Source: Eleginops maclovinus (taxonomy: Eukaryota; Chordata; Actinopteri; Perciformes; Eleginopidae). Taken from it: DNA of 64,000 nucleotides. The notes under the pieces were generated by a model, which did no database searches, was not told the DNA's origin, and worked only from the letters and a program-made list of their open reading frames with translations. Position 1 is the stretch's first letter; each line of letters opens with the position of its first letter. The translations under genes were made by a program, and so were the position numbers. The stretch covers positions 7,499,043 through 7,563,042 of the forward strand of contig NC_086362.1 of the NCBI RefSeq assembly GCF_036324505.1, given 5' to 3'. Positions 28,901 through 41,500 of this stretch are shown here, piece by piece.

Positions 28901-31844
28901 AACCCAAAAATAGAAGTTGGAACAACTGGAGCAGAATTTGCATCAAATTAACACAAAGACTGTACAAATCTCTAAAACAAGAGAACAAATGTATTCATCT
29001 ATTGCTTCTTACAATATGTATGTTAATCAAGTACATAGAATAACAGAATATAAACACCTTCATTAGGATATGTAATATCATCATGATTGAGTCAATCTAC
29101 AGGTATAGTACATTCAGAATATGTGTTGGACTAAAATAAGGACAACTTTGATTTAATAGTAAAATGTCATAAGTATCGGTTAATTTGGTCAAAGGCAGCT
29201 GAACATGTTTTTTTCACGAGCTCACAACCCATGTTAATATGCAACTTAACTTAAACGATTAGGCTTGGACATGTGAAAGAGTACAGTACTTCACTGAGGA
29301 GACTCACTATATTTACTCATGACAGTCAGTCACTGTCTAAAGGTGAACTCATATTGGATTTCCTCCAACAATCATGTGCCAAACAGCCTAAGTGCAATGT
29401 AAACAGAAAAAGACGTGCATGCTAACAAGGTAACCCTTGAATTCAAGGTTACAGTCTGCTGCACACAGAGACGTGTGCAACCCCCCTAAATACACACTAA
29501 CACACGTGCATTCGCAGGCAAGCACGTCTCCATCCCTGTAGTGGCCTCCTTGGCAAAATCTCAGTGCCAGTCTCTTAATGAAATGCTCAATTAGGGTCTT
29601 TAAATAGGTAATTATGCAGTGCCTAATCCCTTAGCTCCTGGGCCCTATCTCATTTAGATGACACTTGGGCAGGCGAAGTGGGAGGGGCAGGCACGGGGGC
29701 CCTAGTTTCTGTCATCAAAGCCCCTCCGCGCTGGCACAGGCGGCCCCGTTAATGATAAGGCACATCCAGGCAGTCAGTCAGCAGCGGCTCCCAGTGAGGG
29801 CCGTTGACAGCATGCGAGATGGCGTTGTCAGGCTTGACAGTGTCTTAATCATGTTTGTGAGTGTTTGTGGGAGGATTGGGCTTGGTTGAGACGGGGGAGC
29901 TTGTATAAAAAGGTTTCTAAGAGAGTATTTGATGTAGAGCGGAGCAGCAAAGACGTTGTATGATGTGGGTTTGTGTGCATTTTTTGCGACGATTTCCGAG
30001 TTAATTCTACATGAAACAAGGACAGAGGCAGAGAAAATCACTTCCAAATGTCAAACTGTGTATTTTGCTTTATGCCAGGCATTGACAGAACGGTTTTGAT
30101 TTTCATGTACTGACATTTGTTTGAAGGTGGCATTTGATTTGAATTTCAATCTCCAAACTGGGGCTGGAGAAAAAGACCTATTCATTCATTTTCAGCAGCA
30201 TAATAAAATGTCTTGTTCCACTGCTACAATATACTATCACTGACGGGGAAATGCTCTTGTTGGGTTGCTACCGTAGCAATGGCAAGCATTTGTCTTAGTG
30301 AAACGACAAAGGGGGAATTGTTGCTTTTGCCTCGGGGTGAACCACTGCTCTCCCTCGACTGAGTTGCACAAGCAGCTTGCAATGCCTTTCATGAGAACAA
30401 TAGCTTAGCTTGGCTAAAACACCTTTCAAGGGCATCCAAGAATTAAAAAAAGTGTAGCTTTTCAAATCTAATAATCAGCAGCTCCCACATCAAAGAGCTC
30501 AGTAAAATTTAGTAAGAATCCTTGAACCAGTGAAACATTGAAATAGATTTCTCAAACGCTGTTCATCCACACTCTGCATGTCCTCTGAGAGCCTCATCAG
30601 GATGTTGATGGAAAAGCTAGAAACAACACAATTTCACTCATATCTGTGTATTCAGCTAAAACATCTCATATCTGTGATAATATTTTTGCGCCCCGTTGCC
30701 CTCTATGTTGGCACTGATGTGTTTTCATGCAAAAAGCTTTTGATAAGCAGCTGGATTTCTTATTGAAACCGAGTCATGGTAAAAGCACCAGTGCTCATAA
30801 TACACTGGGGGAAAAAATGGCTGATAGTGTCTAAATTAGCTCTGCAGACACATTAGGAAACATAATAACGCACCGTTTAGCTGCCTGTAAAACAGGGAAT
30901 ACCCAACATGAATTGATGCAAAAGCTCATATGAGGTATGCACTTATTAAAACATCCGCAGCGTCGCCTAAGGTAGAAGATAGCATACAGTATGCTAAGCT
31001 AATTGAAGAGCAATGTACTCGTCGTTGCCTTAGTGCAGTACAGCCACCATAATGTGGCGTTACATTTTAGCTCAGGGTATATCAACGCAAATTAGCATTT
31101 AGATAATGGGAGACACTTGGCATTTTAATTATTTTGCTGCCCTATGAGTGTAACGTGTATGCCCCGAGCGCCTCCTTACATCCTTCATGTACGCCTAAGT
31201 AGTGCATTTACATACCAAACGGCTTGGCTTGTGTACAAAAGCCACTAAAATGTCACTGCTGCACAATGTACCTTGCTGTTCAATTGTTTCAAAAAGATAG
31301 GGAAGCATATTGTCGTTGACTTATGTATTAGGGGGCAACACAATTCCCAGCGCTGCATTATTCAGTTATTTTCCACAGAAGTCTGATGTTCCTGCCATGG
31401 CGGCATTTGCAGAGGAATGCTGTTTTGTCTGTTTGTGGGCTCTGTGTTTTCCATAAAACTACATGAGCTCAGGCTGGGAACAACCTCCCTCTCACCCTTC
31501 TTCCTCTCTCTCATTTTCTCATCCTCACGGAAGTCAGATTATTCATCCTCCCACAGACCGTTGCTGTGTTGGGGGTAGATGTCAAAGTGCCAGCAGCATG
31601 TGGTGAAAGGCTATGTGTGCTTGCTCTCTGCTTCTGTGAGGCTATTTGTGCACATGCCTGCCTGACTTTACACTTTTGAGCATGTATGTGTAGGAGTTGT
31701 ATGTTTTAGGCGGCATTTTTATTGATTTGATGCAGACCTAAGAACCAGTTTGTTCTTTTAAAGGTGCCAGGTTCAGGTACCTGTTGGAAACAATGGCTTT
31801 AGACAATCAGAGTAACCTCAAAACTGTCCTATCTTCAGCAGAGT

Positions 31845-32110
31845 CTGTTTCTCCTTCCTCTTTCCTCTCCTTCATCTCTCGCTGCCTCTATAGGCGTACA
31901 AGCACAGACGGAGTGTGAGAAAAGCTGGCAGTGAGGCACATTCCCTTGCTTCCCTCCCTACAGTGTGCTCTCCCTCCCTCCTTCCTCACCTCCTTCCTTT
32001 CTCTCCCCTCCTCCCCTTTCTCTCTGCCTCCTTGCCTCGTTGCTCCCCTTATCCATTATATTTCCACCCCTCTGCTTCTCCCGCCCCTCACTCCTCTTTC
32101 TTTTTTCCTG
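31845..32110. repeat. Pyrimidine-rich low-complexity block
   Basis: The + strand is strongly enriched in C and T, with many CTCC, TTCC and CCTCC units. There is no protein homology. It is a homopurine/homopyrimidine-type region, with a matching purine-rich block about 650 bp downstream. Confidence 0.8.
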
Positions 32111-32754
32111 GTTCATAATATGTAACATGATTTAGCCCTCCCCTGTTCATGCAGCATAAATTTAATCCCACCCATTCCAGGTTGGCTGCTGCGTCTACCA
32201 TTTTTCAAATTTTCCCCCCATCCTGCCACACTCTCTGCTCCCAAAACAATAGACTCCTTAAGATTCAGCCTGTTTACATGATAACAAGCATTTTTTCTCG
32301 TACTAAATGCTGATGCACAAGGTCAAGCATGACCCAAGTAGCTCCTTCTGGTTATCAGTAGCCGCCCACACTGTGACAAGCAAACACAAGAGAGGGCCGC
32401 CCAACAAGCAGGCGATCATTTGAATAGTTTACACAGCTCACACGCTCTCCTACAGGCTGATGGTGCTGCTTTTATCCGTTGCACATTGGAAAGGCATCAG
32501 TGGCAAGCATTAGAGTTCAATAGGTAGTATGTTCACTGTGTCATCAAGGTCAAAGGACGTGATAACGCAGACAAAGATGAAATATGTTGCATTTTCTCGC
32601 CTCTTTCATGTCCCCCAATAGCTGTGTAACCTTGTGTGTGTGTGCTCTGTTTGTTGGTAAGCTTTCCGGGAGCAGCACAACAGGGCACTGAGATAATCAG
32701 TCACTAGACTGCAGGTCAGGGTCTTGCACTGTGGGGACCATCCATCCTAACCCA

Positions 32755-32935
32755 ACAGCTGGGAAACGTGGGGAGAGGAATGGGAGGAGAGAGGAAGATT
32801 GGTGAAGAGACAAAATGAGAAAAAGAAGTTGCGAGCAGGTAGAGAGAACTGTCAAGGAGAGGATGCTGAAAACAAAAAGAGTGGGAGTGGGAGGAGGAGG
32901 AGGAGGAGGAGGAGGAGGAGGAGGAGGTGGAGTGT
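32755..32935. repeat. Purine-rich block ending in (GGA)n
   Basis: The + strand is rich in A and G. It ends in about 13 GGA units at 32890-32928. Confidence 0.85.
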
Positions 32936-35900
32936 TTGTGAGTTGATTTTAGCTACAAATGTGTGAGATCAAGGTCAGTTTGGGTTGGCTGAATTCTCAT
33001 GAGGACACAACCTTGCTCTTTGGACCCAAACATGGTCACAGTTTTCAAATTGAAACATCCTCTCCTTGACCTGTGTTTTCCAGCCCAAGCCTGTTTTTAC
33101 AGCTCTATGAAGATCGCTAACCTCTATTATAATACTTGGCAAAACTCTCACATAAAAGCCACAATAATATTATAAAAGTGCTCAAGAGCCAGGTGAATAA
33201 ATGCTATTTATGGGGTGACATTTCAAAGTCTGGATCATTGTGCAGACGGCAAAGGGGGGGTGGCTTTGAAATCTCCTGGCACTAATTTGCAGCGGACACA
33301 CAGCTGAGATGGGATTGTGATAGCTTCATGTCCTCCAGCCGCAGCAGGTGCTTTTAAACCAATTATATAAAAGACAAATGTCATCAGATGCAATTAGCTT
33401 CCTGCTGTGTGTTTTGTGATGGCTGATAAGAAAACAGATACAGTATAGATACAACCATCAGTTACAGCGTCGGCTGCATCTGCTTGTCAAAAACGAGGCT
33501 GAACTGTAAACCCTGACTTAGTTTCTCAGGCGGCACCACCCAGAGGATGGTTTATGACCGTGGGAGGCTTGTTTGAGGGAGGTCAGGAGAGGCAAAAAGG
33601 GAGGGGGAAAAGGAAAATAAATAAGTAAAGCAAATAAACTCCTCTGATGTGAGCTTGTCAGGGTCTTTCATGTGGAGGCTGCACTTGAGGGCATAGCTTA
33701 GCTTAGCTTGAAGGGTGTTATTACACATGCCGGCTGATCGGGAGCGATGTGTGAGAAACGGCCTTGTCACTCGCTCTTAAATCACAGCATCGCGGGAGGA
33801 AGAAAGTAGCAGGAGAAGAAAACAATGTAGAACAACATAATAGAAAAAGATCACATAAGAAATGTTGTGTTAAAGAAAGAAAAAGAGAAAAGATTGCTGC
33901 AGCCACCATGTGAAACACTTTGTGAATTCACCCAAACGTAACCCCTCTTGATGAGGAAGCAGGGATTGAAAAGGAAGTAGATGCGTGAGGGTGGGAAGCC
34001 ATGCCTTTGAGAAGCCTATTTTATAATCTTGGTCATATGATGGTTAAAAGAAAAACCCTTTGGGCACTGTGAGTGGAGGGGGGGCTGTCACAGGCGGCCA
34101 TTTTTCACTGTTTCAAATCTGATGCCGGTGCCCTCTTATGCCCTTTGATCTTGAGGCCTTGATTTAAGCAATACAATTTAATTCAAAATAATACAGTTTG
34201 ATGCTAAACAATTTCCCAATTTATGATCAATGAAGTGTAGCCAATCTTAAAAACTGAGTATATGAATATTATCCTTATCCCTGCTCACTTGCCAAGTTTG
34301 ATGCTCAGACAATTTTGATATCTCAGAGATAGCCTTCACTCACGAGGAGGGAGCTGTGTGTACCTATTTTAATTCACTTAACTTTTGTATTGAACTTATT
34401 TTAAACCTGACTGTTATGCATCATTGGTATGTCTTCCCTAATCTAGAGCATAGCAGTAGAATGTAAATGATCAATTATGTCCTGCATTTGCAAAACAAAT
34501 GCTGAATAATTCAACAACTTTGGAATCATAATAAGATAGATGATGTGTGTAATGACAGTTGGAGCTATTCGTTTATTATGCATCTAATAACTCTTTAATT
34601 CTTGGAAATGTTGTTAATTAATGAAGTCTGAATATAATTACAAAAAGTGACACAGCGAAGAAGCAAAGTTGCAAACAATAGTGTGAAAAGAATGTCTTGA
34701 TTTGCAATAAGGTTTCAATCATGATTTAATTCTGCAAAACAAATTGCTTCTGATGCAATACTGCAGCGGCATGCTGGCTATGATGTTCATTGATTATGTT
34801 TTATTAAGATAAGATGAATTCCTCTAAAATGCCAATGTTGCCGTCAATACTGCTATGTCGTGAGATTCCTACCATGTTTTCCTCTGCTAGCCTAAACTAT
34901 TGTTCCTTTATCAGGGTGTTTTTTTTTGAGAATATGTTGTTTATGTCAAAAGTAAAGAAAGAGAGCTGGTAGAGTCTCTTCTCCTCCTCTCTGCTACTTA
35001 ACTTAAACTGTAAAGTGCTTCAAGAAGAGAGATCAGAGAGATATTTGCAGTGCTACAGCCCTGCATATCATTTTAGACTCAAAGTGTGCGTGCGGGGGGG
35101 TAATTACTGCATTCTTTAACTCCGCTGGTCCTAAGGGAAATAGAAAGTCCTGCCTCATAAAACGAAACAAATTCCTATTTGCTGTGCCTGGCTGGGCATG
35201 AGACCCAGTGCAGTATGGATCACATCCCCGGCTGTTTTGAAGCGCTTCATCCTTGCATGTGTTGAGCTAATTACAGAGAGTTGGCCTTAATAGATTTGGT
35301 GGCATTCTTGTGGCTGCTTTGGTCTGTTAGGATAACATATTGTGAATCCACTCTTTACTTCAAGTTCAATTCAGCTTGTGCATGAGCCTGAAATTAAGAA
35401 ACACCCCATTTAAAACATTCCCCGGAGCCAGCCAAAGTGGAACTAGCACGAAGGATGGGCATAGTGTGGTAGGTCTGTTCTGCTCAGCCCCATGTTGGAT
35501 TAGTTAAATATGCCAGCATCAGTAGCAATATCGTGTCAGCCCTTGTTCCCCACTGCTTTGTACTCGGGTTGCCAAAATATTGCAGGGGTATGCGAGAACA
35601 TGGAAAGGCAAAACTACCATGAAGCTGATGTTGTGAACCTGCTGTTGCTGCTGGGAGCTCATAACTATTCTGCCTGCATTATTTCCCATAACAAGTTTAC
35701 TGGAATATAAGATAAATATGACTGATACCTTTATTTTCTTCCACCCTCAATATTATTGCTCGTCTAAATGGAGCAGAATACCAAACACATGCTTAAAATG
35801 AGAACAGAGAAGAGCCATTATGGAGAGTATAAACATCCAACCCTCCTTCTCTTTCACATTTCTGATAAGGATCATGAGGAAGGAGAGAGAGTAGACAGCT

Positions 35901-36603
35901 CAACAGCCCCTTTCTTTTTCTTGCCACACACTCCCCCCTTTTCTAATTAACATTGTGCATGTTGTCAGGCTTTGTTTAATAATGCATGATTGCTATCAGC
36001 CGCAAAATCCTTTGAATGAAGCACCACTGAATAGGAACACAATAATACCACCGGGGGCTCAGGAAGACAGACAAGATTGTTTTTTCTCTTTCTATTGTAA
36101 TACATGTTCAATGGAAAGCTTCAATGCCACCAAATGTATGAACGAGGAGGTGCAGAGTAAAACGGCCATGTTGGGGATAAAATGAGCAAAGGTGGTGACG
36201 CCTATTTATGTTGACACATGGGAGCGGAAAGGATAATGTGTACCCATGCTCATACGTGCAATTACACACGCATGAGCACAAGCTTTTACACGAAAAAAAG
36301 CTGCAGCATTTAGACTAAATCCATTGTGAGATAACAATACTGCTGCCTCTGTGCCAGGTCTGCCAGGTGGTTGCTTCTCCCCTTTGCACATTAGGAAGGC
36401 TCTGCAGTGCAATTTCCTTGTAAAAATGAACACCACAAATCAACACCGGATATAATTGCTTTCATTTTTGGTATAAATCAGGGTTTTCGCGGGGTGTTTT
36501 AGCTGTGCTTACATTAGCTTCTCCTGGTATTTACTCACATGGCAGCCTCTCGGTTGTCACACCGGTGGTTACACAACATACAGATGGTTCTGTTTGCCTT
36601 TAT

Positions 36604-36715
<112 letters not shown>

Positions 36716-38398
36716 ATGTCGGGCGGGTGTGATCAGAGAAAGAGGGGGGCTGCTGACTACAGTTTCTTGTGTGCTGCCTAGTGTCATGTCATTATGTAAA
36801 TTCACACATTAATTAACTCAAAGGCTCTCAGCGAGATTTGGATGGTCAGATGTCTAAAACAATGAGTGGAGGACGATCACGGTGCGGCTCTGTCCCCTGA
36901 TGCCCTGCTCAGGTTTTTCACTCCAATTGATTCTAATCTAATTCACAGTCGCTACAAACACTGCTCATGTGAAATTTCGGTTTAGTGTGTATATTGTATA
37001 TGTATATTGTGTGTGTCGGTGGTGGTGTGAGCGGGGGATGATATTGCTTCAAATTGATTCCCTTCGCCACACGTCCCCCGCTCTTGCGCTTGCTGCTAGC
37101 CCTACGGCGCTGGGAGACAGGTAGTCGTGTCTATCTCCCCCCAACACAAATCGAGTGTGACAGGTGCGCTATCTTTCTGCCATTTACAGCCCACATAAAT
37201 GAAAGAGGGAGAGCTAGGGGCGAGAAAGAGGATGATTGGTAATAGGGAAATGAGCTACTTTGTCATCATCGGGGCTGCTGATCATGCTTGGGGGGGCTTG
37301 TTTTTTCTTTTTTTATTGGGAGACGGTCAAATCTGCATATTAACAGTGCAATAAATGATTATATCCAGCAAAATAAGTATTATTGCTGCCTCCTGATCAA
37401 ACAGTTAGAGTGCCCCAAACTTCAAGACATCAGACAGCTTTGATCTCTCAGAGCTCGAAGAGTCTGAAAACAACAGCAACCTGCAGAACAAATGCAAACC
37501 TGCTAACATGCTAACCAGCAGTACATTATGTCATCAAAGCTCACACACTTGGATTAGCTGGGAGCCGTGACACAAGCCGTAGTCTACCGCAGAGCATCCA
37601 TCACTGAGGATCAAGCTGTGGCTTAAGCAAATGGATGACAAGGGATAGAGCGCGTCTGCAGCTAATACTGGCTCACTGTATCACATTGATTTTCACAGCC
37701 AATGTAGTGGCACTTCAATAAAGGGCAGAATCATGAATGGACACACTTGGCCAGTCGTTTTATACATTCCATGAGTTGTTTTATCTGTGCTAAAGAGATA
37801 ATGTGTGTGTGCTAAAGCTAAGCTAATCCATCACCTTGTATCCTTACTTACTTACATTTTCTTGTGTTATACTTTAAAGAAGAAGTCTCAGCAGTCTCTC
37901 AGAAGTCAAATTGACTTCTAATTGCAAAACTATGAAAAAGCTTGGAGCATTTATTAATATTTCCTGTGTTACCCGACTTGCTACAGGGGCACTTTAATGT
38001 GAAACAGATATCAACACTGATCTGAGGAGGGCTTAAAATGTACTCTTATTATACAGCGAATTTAATTGGTGCTCGCGACTAAAGCTGTGAAGACAAAATC
38101 GTATTAGTCCACGCTTTCATATGCGTGGTTTCTCCTTCTATCGCTCTGCCTCTCATGCACACGTGCATACACATTGTGTGAAGTGACTATTCCATTTAGA
38201 GAACTGTCAGAACATACCCCGTGAGCACATCAGCCTCTTCCTCTCTGTCAGCTCCAGCCGAGGCTGTGTGGGGGTATGTCAAAAATGTGCAGGGATAGAT
38301 AAAACCCGTGGAGCCAAACAGCTTTGTTTCATTCACTCTGTTTCTCTCTCCTTCTCCCTCCCTTCCTCCCTCTCCCCATCTCTCCTTGCCTTGCATAG

Positions 38399-38572
38399 GC
38401 TGTGAATACCCTGCATCTGAGAAATCAGACCAGACTGACTCACAGGGCTCTGTGAGCCAGCTCCACTGAGGCTGCCAAAGCATGCTGGTGCCAAGCTGTC
38501 CCACCATGCACAGAGCCAGACCCACGCTGATGCTGGCCCTGGGTCTGCTCCTGCACCTCGCCGACGCTCAAA
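38399..38572 (+). CDS. ptprd-like: LAR-type receptor tyrosine phosphatase, signal-peptide exon (5' UTR plus start)
   Basis: A long pyrimidine tract and TTGCATAG acceptor precede 38399; the donor CAAA|GTAAGT ends the exon at 38572 in phase 1. Two in-frame ATGs are present: 38482, and 38506 in a better CCACC context. From 38506 the frame reads about 22 residues with a short basic start (HRARP), a leucine-rich core (LMLALGLLLHL) and an ADAQ end, a typical signal peptide. The split codon A|CA joins this exon to the Ig1 exon as Ala-Gln-Thr-Pro-Pro, matching the mature LAR-family N-terminus I remember from PTPRD (T-P-P-R/K-F). The coding part is 38482 or 38506 to 38572; upstream bases are 5' UTR. 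The product would be a cell-surface synaptic adhesion receptor. PTPRS or PTPRF paralogues are less likely, judged from the Ig1 residues. Confidence 0.85.
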
Positions 38573-41500
38573 GTAAGTGAACCCTCGGCTTTCAAGGCCT
38601 TCAAGTGTTGTATCCTGCTGTGCTGGGGGTAAGGGAGGGCTTGGTTTGGTCATTCATTCATCTGACACATCAATACTTCATGTAAGACACAAACAACTCG
38701 GAGTGAGAAAGTATGAGAATACAGTTATTCGGGTCTGCATTAGTTATATTAATGACAAATATTACATTGCATTTCCACTCAAAGATGTAACTACTATGTG
38801 TGCACATACTCTTAACTTAACCATGGGAACAGCGTTTCTGTCACCTTAAATCTCACTTCAAGACTCACAACTTTATAGCTAATTGTGGTCCAAAATGCAA
38901 CACAAATGCAATGTGAAAACCTCTGAAGTCTCCACTGTACATTTACTGAGAATAAAAAGGTAAGTTTTTGGACAGGAAAACACATATTCCAAAATGATCG
39001 ATCTCTCCATCTCAGCAAACTATCACAATGTCTTCCAGTCCCTATTTTCCAACGATTCCTTTTCTGCTGCAACACTATGATGTGAACCAGCAATGCTCCG
39101 GCCCCAGCAGAGAATCTCATCATGAGAAGTCATTGGAATTGAGTTACTTGACATCAGACACCTGCCCATTGATGTGTGACAACAGTTTTCAACCTCATTG
39201 AGCCCTGCTCCTGCACCACAGCACCCCCCTCTCTTTTTTTTTTTACACTAAGATATATGAATCATTAGCTTCTGGAGTCACAGAGGGATGAACACAAGTT
39301 TTATTGCTCCCTTCGCACCCACTGAAATCCCCTCAGTTCAGCCAAATATCTTTGACTGAAGGGATCATTCACCCAAGGTCATATACAACAGAGCCACGCA
39401 AAGCGAAATTGATAGGATGGATTCACAACTTTTTGCTTGAGAAATGTTCCCTGCAATCTGCTCAAATGTGTTTTATTTTTCTTCTCCGGCTCCCGCCACA
39501 TATGTCTCACAGCGGGTACGAGGCAAGCGGAGAAATCTTTTCTCCGTTTATTCCCCTTTTTATGTGCAGCCCCAGGATTTATTGACACAATTTAATTACG
39601 GGACCTTCCCACTACGGCGTTAACAGTCGATAAACGTTACCATTGAGGGGGCTCTTTAGTAGTAATCTTTTCAGAAAGTCCCATCTTCTACAGTGCACTG
39701 TGAATTTACATAATGGCATTTAATGAGATAAAACACTGTTTCCAAAAACTTCCACTTTCCAGACTTATCACTCGAGCACACATGTTACAGAAAAGTGTCA
39801 TCAGCAGCCCCCAAATCTTGACACCTCTGTACTCACCCGCCAACCAACCCCCTCCCCATTAATGTCATTCCTTTAGCAGTGTGTCTGTGAGCAGCTGCTG
39901 CCTCGGACAGCTGTGCTGGGTCATCATCTCAAAGCCAAAACAAACTTATCACCAGTGGCTGTGTGAATGACGGAGGGTGTGTGTGGGAGTCAGGGGGGGT
40001 CACGGGGTGAGGTGTGTACCCTGTCTGTAACCGAGGTAAGAGAGCATATTATCCTGGAGGATTTATATGTGCGTCCCCCTCCTGCACATGTCTGCTCCTC
40101 CCCTGCCCAGCTCCCTTCTATTGTTTTTCTTCCTAATCGCTCTCTTGCCAATTTTCTCCTCATTTCTTCTTTGGGCTTTTTCTCTCTAATGTGTTTCCGC
40201 CTGCGCCTTTGTCTGCTCCCCACCTTCTCCCCTTGCTGTTTGGAAGCAGTGCAACAGCCCCTTCCAGCGACTGAGCTGCTCCTTTATTTCCTCCACAGCC
40301 CAGACACTCTGGTGTGTGCTGACAACCACAAAGCTTTGCTGAGTTGAGTCTGCTTCAGACTTCCCCCCCGCGCACAAAACACAGGCTGTACTCTAAAGGG
40401 AAAGCTGCCCTCTGTTGGTGCTTTTAATCCGTTTGGGTGTGAGCTGTCCTCCGGCTGCTAACATGCTGGAGGATATGAGACGCGCGAGAGGAGAAAATGG
40501 CTGAGTCGGCCTGCTCAACAGATGGCCCGATCCTCTGAGCCAGTCCTACCCAGTGGACATTGCAGCCCCCTTTTGAGAAGAATGCCATTCAGCCCCCGAA
40601 CACTAGCAAATGCTGCAAACATTTCCAGTTGAGATCATGATGGATACAGAAAAGATCTTCGAGGCGTGTTTCTGTGTTGCTCTGATGGTTTGTTTGCTCT
40701 CGTCACTGTTTTGTTTTTGGCCTTCTCTCTCTCTGCTGCTCCCTCTGGTTTTCTCGTTCACCCTGTCCCCCCCCTATCTCTTCAAATGCGGACCAATTAA
40801 TTTGTGTGGCAAATTGGGCTTGGCAATAGCTTGAAAGAAGGGCATAATTGTCCCTGGTGAGCCAAGGGGACAGAGAGCACGAGAGAGGAAGAGCAGGGAG
40901 GCAACACACAATTCCTCTGTGTCATCTACTAACAGTGATGTGAAAAGGAGGCATCAGAGGAGGAGAGGGGGAGCATTAACATCTGCACCTGGGCAGGGAA
41001 GAAGAGGTATAAATAACAATGACAGTAGCCTGAAATTAACTCGATAGTGTTTGTGCTCCAGTATGCACACAGACCTCTGCTAGCTGAACTGCAGGATCCC
41101 AAACTGCTGACTGTCAGAGGATTTTTCAAATCAAATAACCCTTTAATAATATACAAATGCTAAAAGGGGAAATCTGGCTTCCACCCACACACGTTCTGCC
41201 TCATGCCGTGTCGGACCCTGTCACACACGGGCCTAATAGTGTTTTAATTGATTCCTCTCTCTTTAACACGTCAAATGAGTATTGACAGGCCCCTCCAGCC
41301 TCTCTAAACATTAAGATGTTAACACCCAGACCACAGCTCTCTCACTTATGCGTGTGTACAGCAGAAGCATGCAGGCATCAAATGCATGTGCATAATCCTT
41401 TTGAGCCAGCAATCAAAAAGGTGAACCACATGAGACGAAAAACGGAAAATTGTCTATTGATGCAGATCTTCTTTTGACCCATTTCAGAGAGAGAAAAGCA

